From: Salinisphaera sp002433465
GTDB lineage: Bacteria > Pseudomonadota > Gammaproteobacteria > Nevskiales > Salinisphaeraceae
Length of the DNA: 64,000 nucleotides
NCBI RefSeq assembly: GCF_040361435.1
Contig: NZ_APNL01000012.1
Span: 70,681 to 134,680 of the forward strand
Direction: 5' to 3'
The position numbers were made by a program, and so were the translations under genes. The notes under the pieces were generated by a model. It was not told the origin of the DNA. It did not search any database and saw only the letters and a list, made by a program, of their open reading frames with translations. Within the stretch, counting starts at the first letter, position 1; every line of letters begins with the position of its first letter. Of this stretch, positions 1 through 8,999 are shown in pieces.

Positions 1-506
1 ATCGTGGCAATGGTGCAGTTGTAGGTGAGATGCTCGGCACCCAGGCACCAGTTGATGTCGTTATTGTTGAACGGCCGATACAGCGGCTGTTCGCTGTCGT
101 TGCGGTTGCAGGCACACTGGCCGCAGGCCTGCTTGCCGCAGCAGTCGTTGTAAGCGATCACATAGTCGCGCCCGTCGGCCGGGTTGTGACAGGTGCCCAC
201 CCAGGTGACTTCCGATACATCGGTGCCCGGCGGGCAGGCGTTGATGGTGCCCCCGCAGCAGGTACACAGAAAGCCGTCGACCGAGCAGTAGCGCCAGTAA
301 TCACAGCTTTGCGGATCGCCCGGGTCGCCCGGCGTGCCGGGCTCTGCTGCATGCGCGTTGCCGCTGCTGCGATCCACCGGCAGGATCAACGGCAGCGCGC
401 TGCCGACCACCACCCAGGAACCAAAGCGCACCAGGGCGTTGCGGCGCGACGTCGAATAGGCGACATGACGGGCCGAGCGTTCGAAGAAACGATCTAGAAA
501 TTTCAT
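1..506 (-). CDS. aauA: TTQ amine dehydrogenase light (beta) chain, aromatic amine dehydrogenase type; 3' end cut by window edge
   Basis: Small subunit of a periplasmic tryptophan tryptophylquinone (TTQ) enzyme that oxidises primary amines to aldehydes and passes electrons to a cupredoxin or cytochrome. I read 168 residues from ATG at 506; the last few residues lie off the left edge. A twin-arginine-like leader (SRRNALVRFGS, residues 20-30) and hydrophobic stretch precede a Cys-rich mature domain, as expected for TTQ light chains exported folded. Aligned by eye to the Paracoccus MADH small subunit, the two TTQ tryptophans correspond to W102 and W153 (51 residues apart, as W57/W108) and the conserved Asp to D121. 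Segments such as VDGFLC, GTCHNP and CCGKQACG resemble aromatic amine dehydrogenase (AauA) more than methylamine dehydrogenase, from memory of both sequences. It is the last gene seen of a heavy chain-E-D-light chain operon, 15 bp after mauD. The paa/hpa neighbours favour an aromatic amine substrate. Confidence 0.85.
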   Translation of the reverse strand, partial: MKFLDRFFERSARHVAYSTSRRNALVRFGSWVVVGSALPLILPVDRSSGNAHAAEPGTPGDPGDPQSCDYWRYCSVDGFLCTCCGGTINACPPGTDVSEVTWVGTCHNPADGRDYVIAYNDCCGKQACGQCACNRNDSEQPLYRPFNNNDINWCLGAEHLTYNCTIAT

Positions 507-521
507 GGGGTCCCCCGGTGG

Positions 522-1121
522 TTATTGCGCTGCACGCTTCTGGCCGTGCATGTATTCCTGGAGCGAGCCCACGCCCATGGACTGGGCTTCGAACAGGCTT
601 TCCAGATGTTCGCGGTTGTTGACCAGACCCTTGGCCCGCAGCACGCCCTCGGCATCGATGAGCACGGCATAGGGCAATTTGCCGATCTGATAGGTCATGC
701 CGATTTCGGGGCCGACCACATAGGTGGCCTCCTCGAGACCGTGCTCACGCACCAGCGCCTGCTGCGAGGCCGCGTCGCCGTCGCTGACATACACCACGTC
801 CAGATCGCGCCGATAGCTGCGCGCCAGCGAGCGCAGGCTGGGCAGCAACGACTTGCAGATCGGGCAGGTGGGCGACATGAAGAACAGCAGCTGGCCCTTG
901 TCGCTCTTGTAGCCGACATTCACCGGGCGCTCGTTGCGGTCGGTGGCGGTGACCTGGGGCGCGGGGCTATTCACGGCCACGCCCTTGTCGAGCATGAGCG
1001 CGCCGGCCGGCGCAATACGCGAATGCAGCACACCCACCTGTCGAACCAGCGCCATGACCACGAAGGCCAGGGCCACGACCACGATCCAGAGCAGGATCTG
1101 GGATAACACAGCAACTTCCAT
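522..1121 (-). CDS. mauD: Amine dehydrogenase accessory protein MauD (thioredoxin-like)
   Basis: 199 residues. One N-terminal membrane segment (about residues 7-27) is followed by a periplasmic thioredoxin/AhpC-like domain with the redox motif C86-P-I-C89. MauD is needed in known mau/aau systems to make the light chain, which carries about six disulfides, so a role as disulfide isomerase or oxidase for the adjacent light chain is the accepted view. It lies between mauE (2 bp gap) and the light-chain gene (15 bp gap), the canonical order, and is surely co-transcribed. The length is usual for the family. Nothing odd seen. Confidence 0.9.
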   Translation of the reverse strand: MEVAVLSQILLWIVVVALAFVVMALVRQVGVLHSRIAPAGALMLDKGVAVNSPAPQVTATDRNERPVNVGYKSDKGQLLFFMSPTCPICKSLLPSLRSLARSYRRDLDVVYVSDGDAASQQALVREHGLEEATYVVGPEIGMTYQIGKLPYAVLIDAEGVLRAKGLVNNREHLESLFEAQSMGVGSLQEYMHGQKRAAQ

Positions 1122-1123
1122 GA

Positions 1124-1660
1124 CTATCTCCCGGAAAGCGACTTCAAGCGCGGCTGATTGGTGAGCAGCCCCTCGGTCGCGGTGTAAAGGATGAGGACCG
1201 CCGCCACGCTGGCGCCGATCAGAAACAGGCCGAATCCGGTCAGGGCCACGGCGCCGGTGGGCAGGCCGGCAAGCACGGCCATCATCATCAGCACACCGTT
1301 GCGCGCCAGCAGCGCCGACGAGAGAGGACGCTCCAGGCCCGGCCCACTACAGCCGCAGTCGATATCGCGGCGTCCGCGCCAGAGATTGATGGCAATCGCA
1401 GCGGTATACAGGGCCAGTAGCGCACCGGCGCCCGCCGCGCCCCAAACCCGCAGCCCCGGCACCAGCAGCAAGATCGCAACGAGCCCTTCGACGAAGGGCA
1501 GCGCACGGGCCACCCACGAGATCGCAGCACCAGAGAGCAGCGCATAGTCCTCGATCTGGCGCGCAAAGCGATGCGGCGCGCGCAGCTTGTGGCTGGCGCC
1601 GGTTAACAGAATGACCGCCAGCACCAGCGCACAGGACACGGCCACGATCGGATGAATCAT
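1124..1660 (-). CDS. mauE: Amine dehydrogenase accessory membrane protein MauE
   Basis: 178 residues with four to five predicted membrane spans (DoxX/MauE-like). A CGCSG motif near residue 102 may cooperate with the CPIC motif of MauD in disulfide formation or electron transfer for light-chain folding; that partnership is inferred from the family and from the 2-bp spacing to mauD. It starts 9 bp after the heavy-chain stop. Loss of mauE in characterised systems prevents light-chain accumulation, so its presence supports a functional dehydrogenase. Confidence 0.88.
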   Translation of the reverse strand: MIHPIVAVSCALVLAVILLTGASHKLRAPHRFARQIEDYALLSGAAISWVARALPFVEGLVAILLLVPGLRVWGAAGAGALLALYTAAIAINLWRGRRDIDCGCSGPGLERPLSSALLARNGVLMMMAVLAGLPTGAVALTGFGLFLIGASVAAVLILYTATEGLLTNQPRLKSLSGR

Positions 1661-1669
1661 CGTCGCCTC

Positions 1670-2815
1670 CTAGTGGCTGCTGAGCACCAGCGCGGGGATC
1701 GCACTTATGCCCTCGACGGTATGCATGTATTCCATTTCGGTAAGATCGAACACATCCAGCCCGCCTTCGATGTTCACGCCCAGCAGCAACGGCTCGTCGT
1801 CAGAGGTGGCGTTCAGGCTCCAGACGTAGTTCTCTGTCTTGAGCTCGCCGACTTTCTCGTGGGTGTCGAGATCGAACACCCAAATGGTGTCGCTGGGGTC
1901 TTCCCAGTTGCGATCGCTGTGGTCCTGGTGGACGAGCACGTACATCTGGTTGAGTGCCGGCGAAATGGTCATCAGCTGCCAGCCGCCCACGCCCCAGCCG
2001 GCTTCGCGCTGGGCATCGGTAAACAGCGACCAGCGCTTGCCGACCCGGGTCTTGCCACCGGAGACGTCGATCGGCTGAATCACGCCGTCGAGAGTGGTGA
2101 AGTAGTACATGTCGCCGTTGCGCGCGGCACGTTCGTTCATGGCAGTTTCGTTCGGGTCGAAGAACTGCGTGCGCGAGCGCGAAACCTCGTTGCCGCTGTC
2201 GTCGAGCTTGACGCGCTGGAACGTGCCGTCGCCGCATACCGAGCCGAAGGCGCGCTTGCCGATCGGGTAGTTGAGCACGCAGCCGGCAATATCGATCTCG
2301 CTGGCCACGCTCTGGTTCTTCGTATCCACCACCGTCACCGAAGTGGACGGCGTGAAGTTGTAGATGTACACGAAGCGATCGTCGCCGCTCAGGGTCAGCA
2401 TGTTGCGTTCCATGAGGATGTTGGCGCGCTTCTTGGGAATCTCGACTTCCCACGCCGGGGACAACGTGCGCGTATCCCAGGCCGTAAGCACGTCGGTACG
2501 CTCGCCACGCACGCCGCGCGACCAGAACGTATCGGCCGAATACAGCCGGGTATCATCGTGGGAGAGTACCGACGGCGCCAGATAGCCGGTCGGAATCATG
2601 CCCAGCATCTTCTTTTGTTCCGGATCCACCACGACCACCTTGCCCGTGGTGGCGTTATCGAACTGGGTATCGATGATGTAGGCGCGATGCGGGCCCGGCT
2701 TGTCGAGCGTGATCTGGCCGATTTCGTCGGGCGGCAGCTGCGACCAGGCGCTGGCACTCCATGCCAATACAGCCATCGCGGCAATGCCACCGGCACGAAA
2801 CAGTCTTTTATTCAT
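1670..2815 (-). CDS. aauB: TTQ amine dehydrogenase heavy (alpha) chain
   Basis: 381 residues from ATG at 2815, chosen because a GAGGG ribosome site lies just upstream and a signal peptide follows (MNKRLFRAGG, then a hydrophobic run to about residue 25). The in-frame upstream extension to 2983 has no such features. The mature protein is the seven-bladed propeller subunit that holds the light chain and shapes the substrate channel. Length fits MauB/AauB (about 380-430). First gene of the heavy chain-mauE-mauD-light chain cluster. No mauF lies upstream (a quinoprotein does instead), and mauG, if present, must be left of the window. Whether the substrate is an aromatic amine or methylamine is decided mainly by the light-chain sequence and the neighbours. 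Confidence 0.85.
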   Translation of the reverse strand: MNKRLFRAGGIAAMAVLAWSASAWSQLPPDEIGQITLDKPGPHRAYIIDTQFDNATTGKVVVVDPEQKKMLGMIPTGYLAPSVLSHDDTRLYSADTFWSRGVRGERTDVLTAWDTRTLSPAWEVEIPKKRANILMERNMLTLSGDDRFVYIYNFTPSTSVTVVDTKNQSVASEIDIAGCVLNYPIGKRAFGSVCGDGTFQRVKLDDSGNEVSRSRTQFFDPNETAMNERAARNGDMYYFTTLDGVIQPIDVSGGKTRVGKRWSLFTDAQREAGWGVGGWQLMTISPALNQMYVLVHQDHSDRNWEDPSDTIWVFDLDTHEKVGELKTENYVWSLNATSDDEPLLLGVNIEGGLDVFDLTEMEYMHTVEGISAIPALVLSSH

Positions 2816-3081
2816 AGTCGTCCCTCGCTTGAGCGGTTCGATGCGAACGGTGGCGGCGTTGCACGCCACGCCGATCGCCTGCGCGCCACGCCGAGCTGCG
2901 CCCCCGATATGTCGTGTCGCCTGTTTCAGCGATAACTCAAGACTGCGCCGCGACGGGCCGGGCCTGCATGTCTGCCGGTGCAATTTCGTTTGTCGTGACG
3001 TGCATCAAGGCGAATTCCATGCGGGTCGTGGCAGACCGCCCCAGCGGACAACCTCGCAAGGCCGCGCGAATCGATCACAGC
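2816..3081. other. Intergenic region upstream of the amine dehydrogenase operon
   Basis: About 270 bp between the heavy-chain start and the terminator behind the quinoprotein gene. It should contain the promoter of the amine dehydrogenase operon, since the terminator separates it from the gene upstream. I see no convincing sigma70 hexamer pair and no believable gene on either strand. Confidence 0.4.
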
Positions 3082-3113
3082 AAAAGAGCCGGCGGGTAGA
3101 ACCCGACCGGCTC
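3082..3113 (-). terminator. Rho-independent terminator after the quinohemoprotein alcohol dehydrogenase gene
   Basis: Read on the minus strand, GAGCCGG pairs with CCGGCTC around an inner CGGGT/ACCCG stem, followed by TTTT. It starts about 50 bp after the stop codon of the dehydrogenase gene. Confidence 0.7.
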
Positions 3114-3162
3114 GGATGGCCTTGGCGTATGAAGATCGGCGGAACCCGGCCAGATGCGCCGT

Positions 3163-5280
3163 CTACGAGCCGCCTGCGCCCATCTCTTTGGCCAGATCGT
3201 GCTGGCGCTTGATGAGGTATTGATGGATGGCACGGATCTGCGACTGCGACAGCCGGTCGGCAAACGACGGCATGCCCTGGCCGATCAACGTGCCGCCGGC
3301 GACGATACGCAAAAAGTCGTCGTGTGTTTGCGCATCCATATTGCGCAGGTTCGGCACCACGCCGCCGCTGTAGGCGCTGAAACCGTGGCAGGCGCCGCAG
3401 TGCGTATTGAACAGATCGCGTCCCTGGGCGATCGTGTCGGCGTCGGCTTTGAGCGGCGGAATATCATCGGCGATTTCAAGCTTGCGCTTGGGCTCATCCG
3501 GCAGCGTGGCCTGGCCGCCCAGTTTGTAAGTGAGCACCCGCGCGCGCGGCTCGACCTGCGTATTCTTCGCCAGGCCGCCGAAGCCGGTGGGGAAGATACC
3601 GCCCCAGCCGACCATGAAGCTCACGTACTGTTCGCCGTCCACGGCATAGGTTACCGGGCCGGCCATCACGCCGGTATTCGCCGGCGCGCGCCAGAGCAGT
3701 TCGCCGTCGTCGGCCGCATACGCCCGTACTTCGCCGTTGGCGGTGCCCTGAAATACCAGCCCACCGGCGGTCGCCAGGGTGCCGCCGTTCCAGATCGTCG
3801 GGTAATCCTGGCTCCAGACCTCGCGCTGGGCGATCGGATCCCAGGCCAGCAGCTTGCCGCGATACATATCCACGACTTCGGCGCGCGCCTTGGGGTCTTC
3901 GGGCAGCGCCACCGGCTGCGTACCCAGCTGCAACGTACCGCGCCCCTGCCAGGTCGCTTCATTGTCGGGCTCGAGCAGGGCCGGCGCCACCTGGGCCGGG
4001 ATATAGACCAGCCCCGTATCCGGGCTGAACGACATGGGCATCCAGTTATGCCCGCCCAGCGGTCCCGGCATCAATAGCCGCGGGCCTTTCGTCCAGTCGG
4101 CCTTTTCCATGTCCACGACCGGCCGACCGGTCTTCATGTCGATACGTTTGGCCCAGTTCACCGGCACGTACTTCTCGGCCGAGATCAGTTCGCCGTTGGT
4201 CCGGTCGATCACATAGTAAAAGCCGTTCTTCGGCGCCTGCATGAGCACCTGGCGTGTCTTGCCGTCGATTTCGAGATCGGCCAGCGTGATTGTCTGGGTG
4301 GCGGTAAAGTCCCATTGGTCGCCGGGCGTCTGCTGGTAGTGCCAGACGTACTCGCCGGTGTCCGGGCGAATGGCCACGATGGAAGCCACGAAAAGGTTGT
4401 CGCCCTTGCCCTGGCTGCGCGCCTGGTGATTCCAGAGACTGGCATTTCCAACCCCGATATAGAGCAGATCCAGTTCGGGGTCGTAGGCCATAGAATCCCA
4501 GACCGTGCCGCCGCCGCCCTGCTTCCAGTACTGGTCCCCGAACCAGGTCTTGCGGGCCATTTCCATGGCCTTGCTTTCTGCCGGCTTGGACGGATCGCCG
4601 GGCACGGTGAAAAAGCGCCAGGCCTGTTCGCCCGTATCGGCATCATAGGCGGTGATATAACCGCGCACGCCCATTTCGGCGCCGCCGTTGCCGATGATCA
4701 CGCGGCCTTTGACCACCCGCGGCGCGCCCGTGATCGTCTGGCTGCGCTCGTCGTCGATGAGCGTATTCACGCGCCACACCTCGTCGCCGGTTTCGGCGTC
4801 GAGGGCGATCAGTCGGCCATCGAACGCACCGACGAACACCTTGCCGTTCCAGACCGCCACACCGCGGTTGACCGGCCCGCAACAGCCGTCACGTGCGGCC
4901 GTTTTAGCGACTTTCGGGTCGTACTTCCAGAGCAACTTGCCGCTGGCGGCATCGAAGGCATAGACGATGCTGAAGGCGCTGGTGGTGTACATCACGCCAT
5001 CCACCACGATCGGCGTGGCTTCCACTCCGCGATCGATATCGAGCCGGTACGACCAGGCCAGCCCCAGTTCATCGACGTTGTCCTGATCGATCTGGTCGAG
5101 ACGACTGAAGCGCTGTTCCTGATAGGTGCCGCCGTGGGTCATCCAGTTCGCCGGCTCCTGCGCCGCGGATCGCAAACGCTTAGCATCGACCGACGCCGGC
5201 GTGGACGCCGCTTGGGCGCCGACGGCCCATACGAGCGACGACGCCAGACCCAGCGTCGCGGCCGCCAATAATCTCGACAT
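3163..5280 (-). CDS. Quinohemoprotein alcohol dehydrogenase (PQQ, type II, C-terminal cytochrome c)
   Basis: 705 residues from ATG at 5280, preceded by GAGGAGAAA; an upstream in-frame extension to 5379 has no signal. Residues 1-25 form a signal peptide ending AQA-AS. The main body is an eight-bladed PQQ propeller with the vicinal-disulfide motif DGCCGPVNRG that sits on PQQ and tryptophan-docking blade repeats. The C-terminal 90 residues are a cytochrome c domain with heme motif CGACH. This is the soluble type II layout: alcohols are oxidised to aldehydes in the periplasm and electrons leave through the heme. The substrate is not decided by sequence; aryl alcohols such as 2-phenylethanol would fit the neighbours (inference). 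It lies in line with the amidohydrolase and aldehyde dehydrogenase genes upstream. No PQQ biosynthesis genes are in the window. Confidence 0.9.
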   Translation of the reverse strand: MSRLLAAATLGLASSLVWAVGAQAASTPASVDAKRLRSAAQEPANWMTHGGTYQEQRFSRLDQIDQDNVDELGLAWSYRLDIDRGVEATPIVVDGVMYTTSAFSIVYAFDAASGKLLWKYDPKVAKTAARDGCCGPVNRGVAVWNGKVFVGAFDGRLIALDAETGDEVWRVNTLIDDERSQTITGAPRVVKGRVIIGNGGAEMGVRGYITAYDADTGEQAWRFFTVPGDPSKPAESKAMEMARKTWFGDQYWKQGGGGTVWDSMAYDPELDLLYIGVGNASLWNHQARSQGKGDNLFVASIVAIRPDTGEYVWHYQQTPGDQWDFTATQTITLADLEIDGKTRQVLMQAPKNGFYYVIDRTNGELISAEKYVPVNWAKRIDMKTGRPVVDMEKADWTKGPRLLMPGPLGGHNWMPMSFSPDTGLVYIPAQVAPALLEPDNEATWQGRGTLQLGTQPVALPEDPKARAEVVDMYRGKLLAWDPIAQREVWSQDYPTIWNGGTLATAGGLVFQGTANGEVRAYAADDGELLWRAPANTGVMAGPVTYAVDGEQYVSFMVGWGGIFPTGFGGLAKNTQVEPRARVLTYKLGGQATLPDEPKRKLEIADDIPPLKADADTIAQGRDLFNTHCGACHGFSAYSGGVVPNLRNMDAQTHDDFLRIVAGGTLIGQGMPSFADRLSQSQIRAIHQYLIKRQHDLAKEMGAGGS

Positions 5281-5463
5281 GGCTTTCTCCTCGAGTTTTA
5301 TTTTTATTGCTGTGTGCGCTCGCGCGACGACCGATCGCGCCAAGCTTTTTCTTTTATCGCGGCCGAGCCGCTGCGCCACGGCTCGTGGCCCACTGCCAGA
5401 CCATCCCGTTGCCCCGGCATGACTTCAGCCACGGCACCCGGCACCCCGGCCGATAGCGAACGA

Positions 5464-7164
5464 TCAACGCGGCTCGGCTTCGTATACCGTCTTACCCCGA
5501 AATACCGTTCTAAGGGCTTTTGTCTGCGCGATTTCGGCGTTCGGAACATCGAAAATATTGCGGTCGAGCACCACGAGATCGGCAGACTTGCCCACTTCAA
5601 TCGACCCGATCTGATCGGACAGGTTGAGCGTGTACGCCGCGCCCCGAGTCATGGTGTCCATGGCCGCCTGCAGCGGAATACTCTCCTCGGGGCCGATCTC
5701 GCGCTCGACCATGGAGGCCAGATGCGGCCAGGGGTTGATCGAACTCGATATCGAGGGCCAGTCGGAGCCGTAGGCGATCACGGCGCCCGCATCGAGCAAC
5801 TCTTTCGTCGGCGGGGTCTTGTCGTAGCGATGGCCGATCGCGTTGCGCATGGCCGAACTGTACGGCCCGCGAATCCACAGCGGCGGCGCAACGTCGGCCG
5901 CCACATCGAGCTCGGCAAACCGTGCCAGATCGGCTTCGTCGACCACGCTGGCATGGGCAATCGAATGATGCAGCTCGCGCGCTCCGATGGCCTCGCGCGC
6001 TGCCTCGAACGCGTCGAGCGCGGCCCGTACGGAGCCATCGCCGGTGGCATGCATCTTCACCGTCACGCCCTGGCGGGCCAGTTCGATCGCATCCTGCGTG
6101 ATGGCATCCGCTGTCATGCGTAATTCGCCTTCATAGTCGGCCGGCAGCCCTTTTGCTTCCAGTGCGCCGGCCTCGTACGGTTCCAGCAGCGAGGCGGTCA
6201 ACGCAGGCGGCACGCCGTCGAGATAGAGCTTGGCGAAATCGGTATGGACGTTGTCCGAGCGGTAGCGGGCACGGTCGGCCAGCGTCTTGCGCTGTTCGGC
6301 TGCGGTTTCGTTGAAGTCGGTGTCGTACTGCAGGAAGGTCGCCACCCGAGCGTGCAGCCCGTCGTTGCGATCGACGTCATGATAGGCACGCACCGTCGGC
6401 CGGTCGGTACGTGCTTCGACAAACGTGGTGATACCAAACCGGTTGGCCTCGTCCACCGCGTGTCGAACCGTTTGCTGATACTTCGCGTCGCTCATCGGCG
6501 GAATCGTGCGCGTCAGCTCACCGGCGGCCTGCTCGAACAGAATGCCGTTGGGCTCGCCCGCCGCATCGGTCTGAATGGCCGCCATCTCGTCCGCACGTTC
6601 CTTGTCGAAGCCGGCCGCCTGCAGCGCCTTCGAGTTCACGTAGCCGTTATGGCCGGTGTCATCGAGCAGATATACGGGATTGTCGGGCGACACGGCATCG
6701 AGCCGCTTCTTGTCGATCTTGCCGGAGTCGGCATAGGCCGAAGCCCAGGCGCCGCCCACCACCCATTCGCCCGGTTTGGCGTCGGCGACGCACCCTGCGA
6801 CCCGCTCGCTTATTTCATCCGGCGTGGCGCTACTGGGGAAATCACAGCTGAAAAGCTGGCGCTTGAAACCGCGCACGTAGTGGCCGTGCCCGTCGATGAT
6901 GCCGGGCACGACCGTGCTGCCACCCAGATCGACGATACGGGTATCGTCGTCGGCGTGCTTGCGAACGGCTTCGCTATCGCCCACCGCAATGAAGCGGCCG
7001 TTGGCGATCGCCACCGCCTGTACCATGGAACGATCGTCGTCCTGTGTATGGATGCGTGCGTTCAGATAGATCGTGTCGGCGCCGGGCGCCGCCGTCGCGG
7101 CGCCGCCCAGGCATAGACCCGCCAGCGCGAGCACCGCGCTCGTCGCGCGTAGGACTGTATGCAT
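5464..7164 (-). CDS. Exported amidohydrolase family protein (YtcJ-like)
   Basis: 566 residues. A signal peptide (about residues 1-25, ending TAA-AP) is followed by an amidohydrolase-superfamily barrel of the YtcJ/amidohydrolase_3 type. The metal motif HGH sits near residue 95 (IIDGHGHYVRG), and further conserved His/Asp positions appear in MHATGDGS, HSIAHAS and YGSDWPS. Such enzymes hydrolyse amides or related bonds, and most are uncharacterised. Its place between an aldehyde dehydrogenase and a quinohemoprotein dehydrogenase suggests release of an amine or aromatic acid from an N-acyl or amide precursor outside the cytoplasm, which is inference only. Gaps to the neighbours are 68 and 183 bp, so an operon with the aldehyde dehydrogenase is plausible. 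Confidence 0.75.
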   Translation of the reverse strand: MHTVLRATSAVLALAGLCLGGAATAAPGADTIYLNARIHTQDDDRSMVQAVAIANGRFIAVGDSEAVRKHADDDTRIVDLGGSTVVPGIIDGHGHYVRGFKRQLFSCDFPSSATPDEISERVAGCVADAKPGEWVVGGAWASAYADSGKIDKKRLDAVSPDNPVYLLDDTGHNGYVNSKALQAAGFDKERADEMAAIQTDAAGEPNGILFEQAAGELTRTIPPMSDAKYQQTVRHAVDEANRFGITTFVEARTDRPTVRAYHDVDRNDGLHARVATFLQYDTDFNETAAEQRKTLADRARYRSDNVHTDFAKLYLDGVPPALTASLLEPYEAGALEAKGLPADYEGELRMTADAITQDAIELARQGVTVKMHATGDGSVRAALDAFEAAREAIGARELHHSIAHASVVDEADLARFAELDVAADVAPPLWIRGPYSSAMRNAIGHRYDKTPPTKELLDAGAVIAYGSDWPSISSSINPWPHLASMVEREIGPEESIPLQAAMDTMTRGAAYTLNLSDQIGSIEVGKSADLVVLDRNIFDVPNAEIAQTKALRTVFRGKTVYEAEPR

Positions 7165-7232
7165 AGCCTCTCCTCTTTATTTTGGTTGTATTGGCTAATG
7201 CAGGCGCTTATCGCGCCTTGATCCTGTGTCGA

Positions 7233-8687
7233 TCAGCCAAGCATGACGGTGGTGACCTTTTCTTCGGTATAGGCCAGCACTCCGGCCAGGCCGCATTCGC
7301 GCCCCAGCCCGCTCTCCTTGAAGCCGCCCCAGGGCAGCTGCGGGTCGATAGGCGCCCAGGCGTTGATGCCGATCGCGCCGGCTTCCACCTGGCGGGCGAC
7401 GCGATGGGCGCGAGCCACGTCGGCCGTCCACACGGTCGCGGCAAGGCCATAGCGGGTGTCGTTGGCGATGGCGATGGCCTCGGCCTCGTCACGGAACGTC
7501 ATCACCGTGCCGACCGGGCCGAAGATTTCATCGCGTGCGATGCTCATGTCGTTGTTGGCCTCGACGAATACGGTCGGGCGGACATACCAGCCGGCGTTGG
7601 CCGCCTCCGAGGGCCCGCCGGCGAGCAGCTTTGCGCCCTCCTCGCTACCGCGACGGATATAGTCGTTGATCTTGTCGTACTGGCCCTGGCTGGCAACGGC
7701 ACCCATCTGCGTGCCTTCCTGATCGGGATCGCCCACCTGAATGCTGCGTGCGACCTCGGCCAGCTTCTCGCTGAACATCTCGGCTACGTCTTCGTGCACC
7801 AGGATGCGCGTGCCCGCAGCACAGACCTGGCCCTGATTGAAGAACAGCCCCATGGCGCAACCGCCCACGGCCGCTTCGAGGTCGGCATCGTCGAACACGA
7901 TCTGCGGGCTCTTGCCGCCCAGCTCGAGCGCCACATGCTTGAACAGTGGCGCCGCCAGGCGCTGAATGGCCGCCCCGGTTTCCGGGCTGCCGGTGAACGT
8001 GATCTTGGCTACCTTCGGGTGCTCGCACAGCACCGGCCCTAGCGTTGCACCGTAACCGGTCACCACGTTGACCACGCCATCGGGAATACCAGCCTCCTGA
8101 CACAGCTTTGCCAGGTGCAGGGCCGACATCGGCGTCTGTTCGGCTGGCTTGATCACGGTCGTGCAGCCGGCCGCGAGCAGCGCGCCGAGCTTCCAGCAGG
8201 TGATCATCAACGGCGTATTCCAGGGCACGATGGCAGCCACCACGCCGACCGGCAGGCGTTCGGTATACGACAGCGTGGGCTGGCCCATATAGCCGGCCGT
8301 GGGAATGGTGCGACCTTCGAGCTTGTCGGCCCAGCCGGCGGCATGGCGCAGCGTGGCGATGGCGTTGGGCAGGTCGAGCATGCGCGGTTCTGCGGGCGGG
8401 CGGCCGATCGCGTTCGCGTCCATGTCGGCCAGCTGTTCGGCATCGCGCTCGACCAGATCGGCGAGCCGATGGATGCACAGCCCACGCGCCGCGCCGCTCA
8501 TCTGCGACCATTCGCCGCCCTTGAGCTGGGCATGAGCGGCCTCGATGGCCCGCGTGGCGTCGTCTGCGGTGCCGGCAGCCGATGTCGCCAGCGTTTCGCC
8601 GGTCGCCGGATCCGGCAGGGTCAGGGTCGCACCGTCGGAGGCGTCGACCGCCTGACCGGCTATGAAATGTTGGAATGCCTGATTCAC
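7233..8687 (-). CDS. NAD-dependent aldehyde dehydrogenase, phenylacetaldehyde dehydrogenase-like
   Basis: 484 residues from a GTG at 8687, preceded by AGGAG at proper spacing. The frame stays open to 8747 but without a better start. Class I/II ALDH fold: cofactor motif FTGSPETG (231-238), general base E255 in LELGGK and catalytic C289 in GQVCAAG. The GQVCAAG variant resembles FeaB/StyD phenylacetaldehyde dehydrogenases. It would oxidise the aldehyde made by the amine dehydrogenase or alcohol dehydrogenase downstream to the arylacetate used by the paa or hpa genes. First gene of a minus-strand run (ALDH, amidohydrolase, quinoprotein), divergent from a FeaR-like regulator, as feaB and feaR are in Escherichia coli. 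Substrate assignment rests on context and one motif. Confidence 0.8.
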   Translation of the reverse strand: MNQAFQHFIAGQAVDASDGATLTLPDPATGETLATSAAGTADDATRAIEAAHAQLKGGEWSQMSGAARGLCIHRLADLVERDAEQLADMDANAIGRPPAEPRMLDLPNAIATLRHAAGWADKLEGRTIPTAGYMGQPTLSYTERLPVGVVAAIVPWNTPLMITCWKLGALLAAGCTTVIKPAEQTPMSALHLAKLCQEAGIPDGVVNVVTGYGATLGPVLCEHPKVAKITFTGSPETGAAIQRLAAPLFKHVALELGGKSPQIVFDDADLEAAVGGCAMGLFFNQGQVCAAGTRILVHEDVAEMFSEKLAEVARSIQVGDPDQEGTQMGAVASQGQYDKINDYIRRGSEEGAKLLAGGPSEAANAGWYVRPTVFVEANNDMSIARDEIFGPVGTVMTFRDEAEAIAIANDTRYGLAATVWTADVARAHRVARQVEAGAIGINAWAPIDPQLPWGGFKESGLGRECGLAGVLAYTEEKVTTVMLG

Positions 8688-8999
8688 GCGTGCTCCTCGA
8701 ACAGTAAACGTCCGCCGTCTCGCACGCTCGCGACAAACGTGCTGCACGGCTGCAGTGGTCGGTTGTATCTCGTCCCGAGCCTGCGCCGGCTGACCACGCC
8801 ACGCATGCTGTTACGTGCATATCGATTTGTCGCTGTGTGCAGCTTGGCGGCGCTTGCCGGGCGATCTTTGACAGCGCGCGGACAACGGCGTAAACACAAA
8901 TAAAAGCGTTGCAGCGCCACGAGCGAACCTGGCATGCGCATTGCAACCTAATTCGACCCGAAACAATCGGGCGCCACGGGCTGGAGACCGTCGAATCAC
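8688..8999. other. Divergent intergenic region between the aldehyde dehydrogenase and AraC-type regulator genes
   Basis: 312 bp holding the promoters of both divergent genes and presumably the regulator's binding sites. I see no clear paired hexamers or long inverted repeat. No credible small gene. Confidence 0.4.

Noticed and set aside
1..506. Methylamine dehydrogenase as the first reading of the light chain
   Set aside because: The segments after the CDYW motif match my memory of aromatic amine dehydrogenase better, and the neighbours are aromatic catabolism. Kept as the main alternative.
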